Shown in pieces: positions 26,972-37,314 of a stretch of DNA of 64,000 nt. A program made the position numbers and the translations under genes. The DNA comes from Algoriphagus chordae (lineage in GTDB: Bacteria > Bacteroidota > Bacteroidia > Cytophagales > Cyclobacteriaceae). The notes beneath the pieces are model-generated. The model did not search any database and was not told the DNA's origin. It saw only the letters and a list, made by a program, of their open reading frames with translations. The first letter of the stretch is position 1; every line of letters begins with the position of its first letter. The DNA lies in NCBI RefSeq assembly GCF_003254055.1, contig NZ_QKZT01000010.1, positions 88,593-152,592 of the forward strand, given 5' to 3'.

Positions 26972-28450
26972 ATGAAAAAACAGATAATTTTTACGCTAGT
27001 CCTACTTCTATCTTCGGTAAATATTTTTGCCCAAGCACCATGGGATAGCCATGGCAAACTCCAGGTTGCTTCAAACGGGCACTACATAGAACACAAAGAC
27101 GGCACACCATTTCTTTGGATAGGCGATACGGGGTGGGGTTTGTTTCAGCAACTTACCCGAGAAGAAGTAGATCAATACTTGGACAATCGGCAGGAGACGG
27201 GCTTCAATGTCATCCAATCTGTGGCGTTCTGGTATCCTCACGGAGGTGGGTTAAAAAATGGCCCCCATAATGCTGCAAATGCTTACGGTCATCGTCCATT
27301 CACCGGTGGAGAAGACAACCCCAACACTGCGAAACCGCTAGTTGAGTCTGGGGGATCTCCTGACGCACCAAACGATTATTGGGATCATGTAGACTATATC
27401 ATCGAGGGGATCAAAAAAAGAAATATGTATGTAGCCCTCCTCCCAAACTGGGGACGAGCCTATATCACAGATCAATTTAGTGGTGCTCATCAAGAGTTTA
27501 CAGCGCAGGAGGCTAAAGAATACGGTGTTTTTTTAGGAAAAAGATATAAGACAGAACCTCACATACTGTGGGTTCTGGGTGGAGATGCGAAAGGAAAATA
27601 TTTTGCAGTTTCAGATACGATCTCAGAAAAAAATGTGGACAGACGTTCCATTTTCCGGGCAATGGCAGAAGGGATAGCCAATGGGGTCACTGGCAAAACA
27701 GTTCAATGGAACAAAGCTGATCAAGCATGGAAGGACGTTTTTTTCACTTATCACCCTGATGGGGATCCTAGTGACAACTCATCCACTTGGTTTCATGAAG
27801 ATGCTTGGATCACAGCCAATGGGGTGGAAGTATGGACACAGGTCAATGAAGTATATCCAACTATGGCAAGAGAATACAATCTGGACAATCCTAAGAAGCC
27901 AAGTCTATTCCTGGAGGGTTCCTACGAATTTGGAGCTTACGGTCAAGAGTGCGGATATATTACTCCTCTACGTTTGCGTCGACAAGTATACCATACATTT
28001 TTTGCTGGAGGAGCTGGTCACACTTATGGAGCAGGCCCTATTTGGGCAATGCGCGGTACTCAAGGGAACTACAATTGTGGCTTTACCTGGGAACAAGCTT
28101 TGAATTTCCCTGGAGCAGTTCAGTTTGCGCAGCTGGCAAAAAACTTACTTATCGAAAATAATTGGTCTGAATGGATTCCTGACCAAAGCATCCTCCAAGG
28201 AACTGAAAGTGACAACGAAAGCCTAAAAGCAGCGGTCAGACTCTCTTCCGGTAAGAAAATTCTGGTCTATTTCTCTGACAATTCAGAGGCAACAGTCAAA
28301 AACATCCTGGATAAAGACGCCGAAGCAAATTGGTTTGATCCGATGGAAGGGCGTGAAAGTACGGCTGAATCATTCCAAACTGGTGAATCTCGAATAATCA
28401 CGCCACCAACAGGTTGGGAGGACGCAATCCTCATTCTAACATCAAACTAA
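26972..28450 (+). CDS. GH140-family (DUF4038) apiosidase-like glycoside hydrolase
   Basis: 492 aa. The signal peptide ends NIFAQ. The catalytic TIM barrel of the DUF4038/apiosidase-like family begins HYIEHKDGTPFLWIGDTGWG and includes DNRQETGFNVIQ. The acid/base and nucleophile candidates are Asp205 in WVLGGDAKG and Glu315 in LFLEGSYEFG. The C-terminal sandwich (KKILVYFSDNSE, WFDPMEGRE) matches the small domain usually attached to DUF4038. The founding GH140 member removes apiose-linked side chains from RG-II. Here it lies among four Sde182-type genes, downstream of a kinase and split transketolase. Confidence 0.87.
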   Translation: MKKQIIFTLVLLLSSVNIFAQAPWDSHGKLQVASNGHYIEHKDGTPFLWIGDTGWGLFQQLTREEVDQYLDNRQETGFNVIQSVAFWYPHGGGLKNGPHNAANAYGHRPFTGGEDNPNTAKPLVESGGSPDAPNDYWDHVDYIIEGIKKRNMYVALLPNWGRAYITDQFSGAHQEFTAQEAKEYGVFLGKRYKTEPHILWVLGGDAKGKYFAVSDTISEKNVDRRSIFRAMAEGIANGVTGKTVQWNKADQAWKDVFFTYHPDGDPSDNSSTWFHEDAWITANGVEVWTQVNEVYPTMAREYNLDNPKKPSLFLEGSYEFGAYGQECGYITPLRLRRQVYHTFFAGGAGHTYGAGPIWAMRGTQGNYNCGFTWEQALNFPGAVQFAQLAKNLLIENNWSEWIPDQSILQGTESDNESLKAAVRLSSGKKILVYFSDNSEATVKNILDKDAEANWFDPMEGRESTAESFQTGESRIITPPTGWEDAILILTSN

Positions 28451-28480
28451 GCCTCATCAAAGCATCAAACCCATCAAATA

Positions 28481-29911
28481 ATGAAGAAGTATTTTAGATA
28501 TTGGACGATTTTAGTCGGAATCCTACTCCACGGACAAGTCGATCTATTTGCCCAAAGCAGCACAGAAAAAGAACGAATCATCGTCCTGACAGATATCGAA
28601 AATGAACCAGACGATGCGATGTCCTTGGTCCGCTTTCTCACCTACTCCAATCAATGGGATGTAGAAGGACTTGTGGCCACTACTTCCATTCATCAACGGG
28701 ATACTATAGCAACCTGGAGAATATTTGAAATCCTGGATGCATACGGCAAAGTGCGAGACAACTTAGAAAAACATGAGCAAGGCTACCCTACCGCTGAATA
28801 CCTCAAAACAATCGTGAAAGAAGGGATTCCAAAGTATGGTATGGAAGCTGTAGGCGAAGGAATGGACTCGGAAGGTTCAGAGCTGATCATTAGTACAGTA
28901 GATAAAGAGGATGAGCGGCCTGTTTGGGTTCTTGTATGGGGCGGGCCAAATTGTCTTGCCCAAGCACTATGGAAAATCAAAGAAACCAGAAGTTCTGAAG
29001 ACCTAGCAAAATTCGTATCGAAACTGCGGGTCTACACGATATCCGACCAAGACAATAGTGGCCATTGGCTTAGAAAGACCTTCCCAAACCTGTTTTATAT
29101 AGCCAGCCCTGGGGTACACGAATTGGGAGGATACCATTTTGCAACTTGGTCTGGCATCAGCGGAGATAAGTTCCACGGAAGATTTGCCGGAGGAAATTTT
29201 GAAATTGTCGACAACCCTTGGCTTGACGAGCATATTCGAAATAAAGGACCATTAGGAAAAGAATATCCTCATATGGAATTCCTCATGGAGGGAGATTCTC
29301 CAAGTTTTATGCACTTGATCCATACCGGCATGGAAAATCCTGAGCGACCAGACTACGGAAACTGGGGAGGTCGCTATGAATTTTACCTACCAAAAACAGA
29401 GAGTTGGTTTTCGGAACCGGAAACACGTGCACTTTGGACAGATACCATGGACGAAGTATATGGTGCAGATGGGAATTGGCATACGACGAATAAAGCAACA
29501 ATTTGGCGCTGGAGAGAGGCTTACCAAAATGATTTCGAAGCTAGAATGGACTGGACAATCAAGGAATACAAGGATGCAAATCATCCACCAGTAGTCAAAC
29601 TCAAAACTCCAGAATTCATATTGGCAAAAGTTGGAGATAGAATCGAGCTAAGTGCCGATGAGAGCAGCGATCCTGATGGTGACGGTTTAAACTACCACTG
29701 GTTTTTCTATGGAGAACCTGGAGAGTACACGCTAGCGAGCGGGCGAACTGCTACTCCCTTAAAAATTGAAAATGCAGATACGGCAAATGCGTTCTTCATA
29801 GTTCCTAAGCCTGGAAAATTTGGAGAAATGCACCTTATTCTGGCAGTGACTGACCAAGGGTCCCCTGCCCTAACACGATACAAAAGGATAATTGTAAAAG
29901 TACAGCCTTAG
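28481..29911 (+). CDS. Exported Sde182-type nucleoside-hydrolase-like protein (paralogue E)
   Basis: 476 aa. The signal peptide ends DLFAQ. The signature is [12 protein letters not shown] (Asp38, Asp44, Asp45), with a Glu in the usual Gly/Asp stretch. [19 protein letters not shown] and [14 protein letters not shown] are conserved with paralogue A, to which it is most similar. The C-terminal [13 protein letters not shown] sandwich ends [12 protein letters not shown]. It starts 30 bp after the GH140 gene. Confidence 0.83.
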   Translation: MKKYFRYWTILVGILLHGQVDLFAQSSTEKERIIVLTDIENEPDDAMSLVRFLTYSNQWDVEGLVATTSIHQRDTIATWRIFEILDAYGKVRDNLEKHEQGYPTAEYLKTIVKEGIPKYGMEAVGEGMDSEGSELIISTVDKEDERPVWVLVWGGPNCLAQALWKIKETRSSEDLAKFVSKLRVYTISDQDNSGHWLRKTFPNLFYIASPGVHELGGYHFATWSGISGDKFHGRFAGGNFEIVDNPWLDEHIRNKGPLGKEYPHMEFLMEGDSPSFMHLIHTGMENPERPDYGNWGGRYEFYLPKTESWFSEPETRALWTDTMDEVYGADGNWHTTNKATIWRWREAYQNDFEARMDWTIKEYKDANHPPVVKLKTPEFILAKVGDRIELSADESSDPDGDGLNYHWFFYGEPGEYTLASGRTATPLKIENADTANAFFIVPKPGKFGEMHLILAVTDQGSPALTRYKRIIVKVQP

Positions 29912-30026
29912 TTGAGTATCAGATAAAATTAAACCTATTGAGATTGATCAGCAGTGAGACTTGTACAGGACAAGTACACCATTGTCGACTTGAAGTCAAT
30001 AAACAGTTAACCCAAACCTATTTTAC

Positions 30027-32285
30027 ATGAAGCCTAACCAATTGATTTACTGTGTAACGACAGTTGCACTACTTTTTTGCTCTCCCTATACAACTAGGGC
30101 GGATCAACAGAAAAATGAAAGTAATTCATACAAACCTAGAATAATCAATACCACCGACCTTGGAGCTGATCCAGATGACGAGCAATCTTTAGTTCGTCAG
30201 CTGGTCGCTTCAAATGAATTTGACATTGAAGGGCTAATTGTAGCGACAGGATGCTGGAAGAAAACCCAGGACAATACAGCTATGTTAGATGTGATTTTGG
30301 ATGCCTACGAAGAAGCTTATCCAAACCTGTCTGTTCATGCTGCTGAGTTCCCTACACCTGAATACCTTAAATCCATCGCTGTAATGGGACAAGATGGCTA
30401 TGGTATGAGCGACGTGGGTACAGGAAAGGACAGCCCAGGATCTGAACTCATCATAGCAGCAGCAGACAAGGATGATCCTAGACCTCTTTGGGTAATGGGA
30501 TGGGGCGGAATGAATAACATTGCTCAAGCTATCTGGAAGGTTCGAGAAACACGTAGCCCAGCAGAATTGAAGAAGTTTTTGTCAAAGCTAAGATTGTATG
30601 ATGTCTTAGGACAAGACGATGCTGGTGCTTGGATTGCCAAAAACTTCCCGGATGTATTCTATATTCGAGCAACTGGAGTCTATGGATGGCAGCCTTCTAA
30701 GGAACATTTTGCTGAAAATATCCAAAGCCATGGCCCACTAGGCAGCGTCTATCCAGATACTAAATGGGCAACAGAAGGAGACACGCCTGCATTTATGCAT
30801 GTCTATCCCAATGGGCTCAATGACCCAGAGCAGATTGATCAAGGTGGCTGGGGAGGTCGTTTCAGTTTCACCAAAAAAGCTGGGATTCGAAGTATGTCAG
30901 AAGTTCCTAAAATTCAGGAAGACGGAGAAACACAATATGACCCTTACTTGATGTATGGAAATACAGATGAAAAAGCCGAAGCCATCAAAAAATGGAACAA
31001 AGGATATAACAATGATTTTGCGGCACGGATGGACTGGAGTATTAGCAGCAAATATGAAGATGCTAACCACCATCCCACAGCCATACTCAATGGAGATAAA
31101 TCTCGAAAGGTGCTGAGGATGTCCGCTTCTTCAGGAGAAAAAATCACATTGAGTGCTGAAGGCTCGAGTGATCCTGACGGAGATGCTTTGACCTATAATT
31201 GGTCTTATTATGACGAACCAAGTTCTTATAATGGTACTGTAGAAATTCACACTAGCACTTCATCCCAAGCGACCGTCCAGATACCTAAGGATGCTGCGGG
31301 AAAAACAATTCATGTGATCCTGGAGGTCTATGACGACGGGGAGCCTAATTTATATGTCTACAGAAGGATGATAATCGAGGTAACAGGTTCGGCTACTGCT
31401 GAAATCCTAGAACCGCTTGCAGGTAGTCCTTATACTCCTTTTCCAGAGTCGGTGGTGGTGACTAAAGTTCGCCATTTCGACAACATGTGTTGGAAAATCG
31501 CCGCAGCAGGTGGCACTTGGTATTTTGAAAATGGTGAGACCGATGGTAAAACAGGTTTTAGTAGTGCTTTTGACCAGGCAGGAAACGACTGGATAGGCAA
31601 TGATGCCGATCGAGGATACAACAAGTCCTCCAATATAGGTGGTAAACATGAATACCGGGGCTGGCCAAATTTCGGCGAGGGAAACTTTAATCATCCACAG
31701 CGTAAAAGCAACTCCAACTCTTGGTGGGTGGATAAAAATGGAAAGCAAATAGCTTTTGAAGACAGCCTTTCTGGTGATCACCTGATTATGAGAAGCTCCA
31801 ATCCTTCCTATGAACTGGAGTACCATTTTTTTCCATCTCATGCAACAATCAAGATCATCAGAGCTGATGACAAGTATGCATTTCTGTTTGAAGGACCAGT
31901 TGGGGGAGAACAAGAAACGTCGGTCGACAAAGACTATTACGTATTAAAAGATGGCATACACCGAGAGATCAAATCAGGTGGTCTAGGTTACTTAGAGCCT
32001 GAATTTGGAAATAAATTCCCCTCTCCATTTTTCTACCTAGCAGACAGCGATCCAAAGGACAAGCAAGTATTCTATGCCGGTGTTCGTGACGTAGGACCAA
32101 TTACGGCAGGTGATGAAGGATGGAGACAGGGAGAAAATATGGTGATTTTCAGTTTTGGAAGAGATGAGGACAAGCGTGCATACACCGGCACTGAGGCTAT
32201 ATGTGTATTTGGGTTTGCTGAAAAAACGGAACACAAGGAAATCAGCAGTTTTATCGAGTCAAAAATTAAATCTCCTTTCAAATAG
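30027..32285 (+). CDS. Sde182-type protein with extra C-terminal domain (paralogue F)
   Basis: 752 aa, about 270 aa longer than its relatives. The signal peptide is followed by TTDLGADPDDEQS (Asp44, 48, 50, 51), EGDTPAFMH and the SSDPDGDALTYNW sandwich to about residue 455. The additional region (about 460-752; Trp-rich, with CWKIAAAGGTWYFENGETDG, SNSWWVDKNGK and ELEYHFFPSHATIKI) looks like a beta-rich module with an aromatic surface, perhaps a carbohydrate-binding or second catalytic domain. I do not recognise its family. A 115-bp gap with no clear terminator separates it from paralogue E. Confidence 0.82.
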   Translation: MKPNQLIYCVTTVALLFCSPYTTRADQQKNESNSYKPRIINTTDLGADPDDEQSLVRQLVASNEFDIEGLIVATGCWKKTQDNTAMLDVILDAYEEAYPNLSVHAAEFPTPEYLKSIAVMGQDGYGMSDVGTGKDSPGSELIIAAADKDDPRPLWVMGWGGMNNIAQAIWKVRETRSPAELKKFLSKLRLYDVLGQDDAGAWIAKNFPDVFYIRATGVYGWQPSKEHFAENIQSHGPLGSVYPDTKWATEGDTPAFMHVYPNGLNDPEQIDQGGWGGRFSFTKKAGIRSMSEVPKIQEDGETQYDPYLMYGNTDEKAEAIKKWNKGYNNDFAARMDWSISSKYEDANHHPTAILNGDKSRKVLRMSASSGEKITLSAEGSSDPDGDALTYNWSYYDEPSSYNGTVEIHTSTSSQATVQIPKDAAGKTIHVILEVYDDGEPNLYVYRRMIIEVTGSATAEILEPLAGSPYTPFPESVVVTKVRHFDNMCWKIAAAGGTWYFENGETDGKTGFSSAFDQAGNDWIGNDADRGYNKSSNIGGKHEYRGWPNFGEGNFNHPQRKSNSNSWWVDKNGKQIAFEDSLSGDHLIMRSSNPSYELEYHFFPSHATIKIIRADDKYAFLFEGPVGGEQETSVDKDYYVLKDGIHREIKSGGLGYLEPEFGNKFPSPFFYLADSDPKDKQVFYAGVRDVGPITAGDEGWRQGENMVIFSFGRDEDKRAYTGTEAICVFGFAEKTEHKEISSFIESKIKSPFK

Positions 32286-32375
32286 GTATCATAAATCCGC
32301 TCTGGAAATTGATTAAAAATGTACTCTTACAAATAGTATCCAGCCTAATAAACTAGTACCATTAACAACAAACCT

Positions 32376-34082
32376 ATGAAATCAACCCAGACTATGAAGG
32401 CTAACTTCTTTGTTATCCTTCTCACATCATTGATTTTGATTGCCCCCGTCAGAAATGCGCAGGCAGAAAAACTAAAGCAAGAAGAATTGATACTGACTGA
32501 CTGGTTGAGGAATTATATTCCTTCTCAATACCCAGGAGTCGAAATAATTGACAACAAAGATTGGTATCAGGCAGTGATTCCTGCCATTGATGTAACTATC
32601 AGTTGGGCATTTTTACCGCAGGAGCAGTTGAAACTGAAAGGTGTTACTGGCCACTACGAAGGAAAGGCGCTTTACATTTCCGAACCTAAGAATGACGATT
32701 GGACTACTGTCCCAACTATGGAATTAACTGAAGGAGCGGGTTACTTTATCCCAGGCTATACAGAAGCTACCATGGGAGACCTCGAAGTAGCCAAACTATC
32801 TGTTCTTCAATTTAGAGGTACAGGTGCCAGAAGATTTGTTGAAAGGATGCAGAAAGATTGGTTGTTTGAAAATACTCCAGAATACGAATCATCAATGACT
32901 AGATGGTTAAAAGACTACACACAATCAGAATTTCCTCAAAATAATTTCCTGCAGCACCACGGTTGGTATCATGTAGAAATACCAGAGTATGACATCAAAT
33001 TAAGTTGGGGACAAATGCTCCAGGATCACATGGATCTGGGTGTTAGTGAGGGCCTTAATGAGAACCAGACCATATTTATAGCCAAAGAGGATAAAACTGA
33101 TTGGGTAAAGAATACTTCCATTCAATATTATAAGGGCGTTGGTTACTATGTTCCTAATTACAAGTCTGCGAGCATGGGCAAATTTGATGTAGGACGACTG
33201 GCAGTTATCCATTTTAACGGAGGTAACACGCGTCCTTTTGTAGAGAAAATGCAAGAAGTCTACGTAAAAACGCCTGACAAATCAGAGTTGAACTTCGCTC
33301 TTTGGCTAGTGGACTATGTGAAGGCAAAACACCCAAACAATCCTATCACCTATCATGGAGCTTGGTATCAAAGCGTATTTCCTAATGATGAACTGACGGT
33401 AACCTGGGGCTCTATGTCCAATTCTCAAATGGAGTTGAAAGAACTTCACGGACTTTTTAAAGGCAAATCTATATTCATAGAACAACCTAAAAGCCAAGGC
33501 TGGGAGTCCATTCCCAATGTTAACTTTATTAGCGGAGTGGGATATAGTATACCCAGCTATGATGAAGCCACGATGGGACACTTTGAGGTGGGCCTAGTAG
33601 CGGTGATTCAATACAGTGGTGGAAAATCTGATGATTTCACTAAAAAGATGGCAGAGGCTTGGCGGGCAAAAAAGGTCGCAGATATACCAAATCTACCATT
33701 CAGACAGTGGCTCTATGAATATATCCCTACTCAATATGCCAATGCTAAAATGATTGATCACAAGTACTGGTTGCAAGGCCATATAGGTGGAGGTCTCGTG
33801 GCTAGCTGGGCACTTTTTGATCAAGAAAATGTAACACTCAAGTACGTTGAAGATCACAATTTGACAGAAGGGAAAACCATTTTCATAGAGAAAAGAGGTG
33901 AAAATGAATGGGTGAAAAACCCAAAGGTAATCTAATACGACAATGCAGGCTACTTAATCTCAGGATATAATTCGGCTACGATGAGCAGCTGGAATGTACA
34001 AGATTGCAATATAATCCAGTTTGATGGTGAGCCTGGAGAATTCACTGCACATATGGCCAGAGCTTGGGGAAAGATTAAGTAA
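32376..34082 (+). pseudogene. Four-repeat exported protein interrupted by an in-frame TAA
   Basis: The open frame runs 32376-33935 (519 aa). A signal peptide ends NAQA, then tandem repeats of about 128 aa begin near residues 37, 166, 296 and 422. Each has an LxxWLxxY start, W(Y/L)xxxxP, an SWxxxxQxxxxL stretch, GxGYxxPxYxxAxMGxxxV and a closing IQFxGG..FxxxMxxxW. The fourth repeat stops at TAA 33933-33935, yet the same frame continues 48 more codons (AGYLISGYNSATM ... FTAHMARAWGKIK) to a second TAA at 34080-34082 and completes the repeat. The sequence therefore has one nonsense codon at the position of a conserved Tyr (TAT/TAC to TAA). The function of the repeat is unknown. It is the last gene of the operon. 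Confidence 0.75.
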
Positions 34083-34518
34083 TCCTATTCAAAACAACAG
34101 GTTTTGCATAGGGTGATAAGCTGTTTGCGGCAACTATGAAATTTACAAATAGAAGAGATACTATTATCCCCAATGATTCCAGTATCCAATATTTCTTTGC
34201 TCACCCGCCGAAAGACCTAAGGCAGGTGACCGAAGTGGCCTAAAATCTAGAGTTTAGCATATTTAAAAATGCTTTATCAACCTAACACCATTTATAATTA
34301 ACATTTTCACTAGTATTTACAGAAGTTTGAGCTAGTCACATCTTTTGAAGCTTAAGTCTTAAATGGTGATCATATCAATTGATTGCTAGACTTTTAACTC
34401 AAAAAACTCTGAATTAACATATGCTTAACTCATTTAACCCTTTCGTAAGGGTATTTAACTTTTAGCTTTCCCAACTGTAGTTAAAAAAGTAAGTCATTTG
34501 GATATATAAACTGTCCCT
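34083..34518. promoter_or_regulatory. Intergenic region upstream of the barrel protein, with TTAAC repeats
   Basis: A 436-bp AT-rich gap without a gene. A weak inverted repeat, TCACCCGCC / GGCAGGTGA, lies at 34201-34229. Five TTAAC units start at 34394, 34414, 34425, 34434 and 34455, i.e. spaced 20, 11, 9 and 21 bp, close to helical phase. A CCCTT/AAGGG hairpin (34438-34451) sits between the last two. The 11/9 spacing recurs upstream of the histidine kinase gene. Direct-repeat arrays of this type are typical of OmpR-family binding sites. Confidence 0.5.
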
Positions 34519-37257
34519 ATGAAACCGCTACGTTATTTACTTTTCCAGTTCGCATTTCTTTTAGCCATAATATCAAATGCGCAATCAATAAAAGGGAAAA
34601 TTCTAGATAAGAATGAGAACTTTTACTTGCAAGGAGTATCTATTGTAATTTTAAACAATTCTGATTCTTCAATGGTACAGGGCACAATCACTGATCTAAA
34701 TGGGAGTTTCGAAATTAAGAATCTAAAAACTGGAGATTACAGGATGGAAGCCATATATATTGGCTATCAGACAGTTACAAAATCAATTTCATTACAAAAC
34801 AGCGATTTAGATCTAGGTAATATTGAAATAGCTGAAGCACTGACAGATCTGAATGAGGTAACGGTTTCTGCCAGAAGATCACTGGGATCTCAAAAAGGAG
34901 ATACCACCCAATTTAATGCAAATGCATTCAAGACATTAAAAGATGCAAGTTCTCAGCGACTCCTTGAAAAAATACCAGGGATTAACATGATGGATGGTGT
35001 ACTACAGGCTCAGGGTGAAACCATCGTCCAAATATATGTAGATGGAAAGCCATTTTTTGGAACAGACGTAAAAGCTGCCTTACAGAATCTCCCTGCAGAA
35101 GCTGTGGAAAGCATACAGATATACGATAAGCTAAGTGATAAAGCATCCTTTAGTGGCTTTGACGATGGGGAGCGAGAGAAAACTATTAACATCATCACAA
35201 ACCCAGCTTTTAGAACAGGGCAGTTTGGTAAAATCACCACGGGATATGGCAGCAATGATAGATACTTAGCTGGCATGAGCTTGAATGCCTTCCAAAATGA
35301 TCAGAGATTAACTATCACTGGCCTAAGTAATAATGTAAATGCTGTTGACTATTCTGGGGAAGTCAATAGCATGGGAGATACAAAACCGCAGAATGGAATC
35401 ATCAAGTATAACTCTATAGGCCTAAACTATAGTGATATGATCTTTGACAAATTGCAGTTAAATACCAGCTATCAATACCTGGACCGAACAAACAAAGAAT
35501 ACGCTACTTTGGTCAGAGATTATCTTCTGGATAATGGAGGAGACCAGCGTTATGCGGAAGAAAGTTCAAATGTCCGACGCAATAGAGAGCATGCATTTGA
35601 TTTGAGGTTAAACTACAATATCAATAGCAACAATCAATTCCTGGTAGTTTCCAAGGTTTCTGCTGAAACAGACGTAGAAGGATCTAGCTTTAAAGGAATG
35701 ACCGAGCAGCAAGGAGAATTAGTAAATCAATCCACCAATACCAATTCTGCAATTAGTAATAATCTTGATTTTACAAACTCTATTTATTACAACAAAAGAT
35801 TTAATAAAGCAGGCAGAACCGCCACTATAGGTATTAAATCAGGAACTCATATCGATGAAGAAAAAGGATTACGAGAAGCTGAAAACATTTATTATAATCC
35901 CGAGGAGCAAGTAGAAAACCTGAATCAAAGTAGGCTAAAAAGCAGAAAAGGTCTTTCTTGGGAAGCTGATTTTTCATACACCGAGCCTTTAGGAAACCAA
36001 GGAAGGTTAAAATTTGAATATGAAATCGGCAATAGAATTGAAGATTCTGATCAGAGACTTTCCAATCTAGATTTGGATGAAAACTCAGGAGATTTTATTG
36101 CTGCATTAGATACTGCCCTAAGCAATGTATTTAACAGTACTTATTTGGCTCAGGAATCAGAGCTAGGATATCAGTATTCTGACGATAAATTCAAACTTCA
36201 AGCTGAAATAGGTTATGAAACAGCCACCTTGAAAAACAGTCAGCACTTTCCTAGAGAAGACTATTTGGAACGAACCTTTCAAAACTTCCGACCTACCTTA
36301 AGAATAGATTATAAATTCAAACCTAGCCAAATTTTAGAAATTGATTATGACACCAGGACTGATGCTCCTTCAGTATCTGAACTGCAGAATGTAATTAACA
36401 ATTCTAACCCACTTCAATTAAGGAGCGGCAATCCTAACCTAGTACAATCCTACTCAAATCGATTTAGAATTAGATACAAAAGCACAAATTCTGACACGGA
36501 TCATTCTTTTGTAGCCTACGTCCAATCAAATTTTGATAATAACAGAATTTCAACCAGTTCATTTATAGCTGAGGAGAGAATAGATCTTGGCGATAGTATT
36601 TTTCTGGAAAAAGGTGCCCAGTTAACTAGACCTGTTAACTTGAATGGTTATTGGAGAGTAAAATCCTACTTCAATTATGGTCTGCCGATAGACGTAATTA
36701 GATCAAATGTGAGCCTAAACGGAGGAGTTGAATTTTCACACAGTCCAGGAATGGTAAATGAAGTCATAAACTTTACAAATTCGACTAGATTCAGAGCTGG
36801 TGTGTCCAGTAGTAGCAATATCAGCGATAGATTGGATTTTAACATTTCTACCAATGGCTCTTATAACCTAGTTAGTAATAGCTTAAGGCCGAATCTCAAT
36901 AACAACTACTTTAATCTTAACACGAGAGTTAATTACAACTGGATTTTTGGAAATGGTTTTGTTTATAGAATGGAACTCAACCATCAATTGAACACAGGAT
37001 TGACAAAAGGTATTGGTAAAAGCTTTATGCTGCTGAACATGAGTGTAGGCAAAAAAGTATTTAAAAACGAGAGAGGTGAGGTAAGCCTGAATGCATTTGA
37101 TCTACTCAATCAAAATACCAACGTCAGAAGAAATGTCAACGAACTTTATATTGAGGACAAGCAGAGCAATGTATTGAATCGATATTTTATGCTAACGTTC
37201 AGTTATAACCTGCGTCATTTCTCTCTGGGAGCATCCAGTTCGGACTTTAAGAATTAA
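34519..37257 (+). CDS. Outer-membrane beta-barrel protein, TonB-receptor-like with CarboxypepD_reg domain
   Basis: 912 aa. The signal peptide ends SNAQS. A carboxypeptidase-regulatory-like domain (about 24-105, GKILDKNENFYLQGVSIVIL) and a plug-like region (about 110-215, LNEVTVSARRS, LLEKIPGINMMDG, IYVDGKPFFG) precede an OMP_b-brl_3-type barrel with many alternating strands (LRSGNPNLVQSYSNRFRIRYK). Members of this group are commonly under two-component control, with a substrate that is often unknown. A response regulator/kinase pair lies convergent just downstream and shares an upstream repeat array. Confidence 0.87.
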   Translation: MKPLRYLLFQFAFLLAIISNAQSIKGKILDKNENFYLQGVSIVILNNSDSSMVQGTITDLNGSFEIKNLKTGDYRMEAIYIGYQTVTKSISLQNSDLDLGNIEIAEALTDLNEVTVSARRSLGSQKGDTTQFNANAFKTLKDASSQRLLEKIPGINMMDGVLQAQGETIVQIYVDGKPFFGTDVKAALQNLPAEAVESIQIYDKLSDKASFSGFDDGEREKTINIITNPAFRTGQFGKITTGYGSNDRYLAGMSLNAFQNDQRLTITGLSNNVNAVDYSGEVNSMGDTKPQNGIIKYNSIGLNYSDMIFDKLQLNTSYQYLDRTNKEYATLVRDYLLDNGGDQRYAEESSNVRRNREHAFDLRLNYNINSNNQFLVVSKVSAETDVEGSSFKGMTEQQGELVNQSTNTNSAISNNLDFTNSIYYNKRFNKAGRTATIGIKSGTHIDEEKGLREAENIYYNPEEQVENLNQSRLKSRKGLSWEADFSYTEPLGNQGRLKFEYEIGNRIEDSDQRLSNLDLDENSGDFIAALDTALSNVFNSTYLAQESELGYQYSDDKFKLQAEIGYETATLKNSQHFPREDYLERTFQNFRPTLRIDYKFKPSQILEIDYDTRTDAPSVSELQNVINNSNPLQLRSGNPNLVQSYSNRFRIRYKSTNSDTDHSFVAYVQSNFDNNRISTSSFIAEERIDLGDSIFLEKGAQLTRPVNLNGYWRVKSYFNYGLPIDVIRSNVSLNGGVEFSHSPGMVNEVINFTNSTRFRAGVSSSSNISDRLDFNISTNGSYNLVSNSLRPNLNNNYFNLNTRVNYNWIFGNGFVYRMELNHQLNTGLTKGIGKSFMLLNMSVGKKVFKNERGEVSLNAFDLLNQNTNVRRNVNELYIEDKQSNVLNRYFMLTFSYNLRHFSLGASSSDFKN

Positions 37258-37314
37258 TCAGGAGCAAGGCACTGGAGATAACTATGTGCAATTAGGCAAA
37301 TGTATTAAAACGAT

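Noticed and set aside
31407-31913. Minus-strand open frame of 168 codons in the paralogue F gene
   Set aside because: Antisense to the C-terminal module, with no start signal or recognisable domain.
33933-33935. Recoding or stop-codon suppression at the TAA in the repeat protein
   Set aside because: No pyrrolysine or selenocysteine elements; TAA is not a known recoding codon in this group. A point mutation is the simpler explanation.
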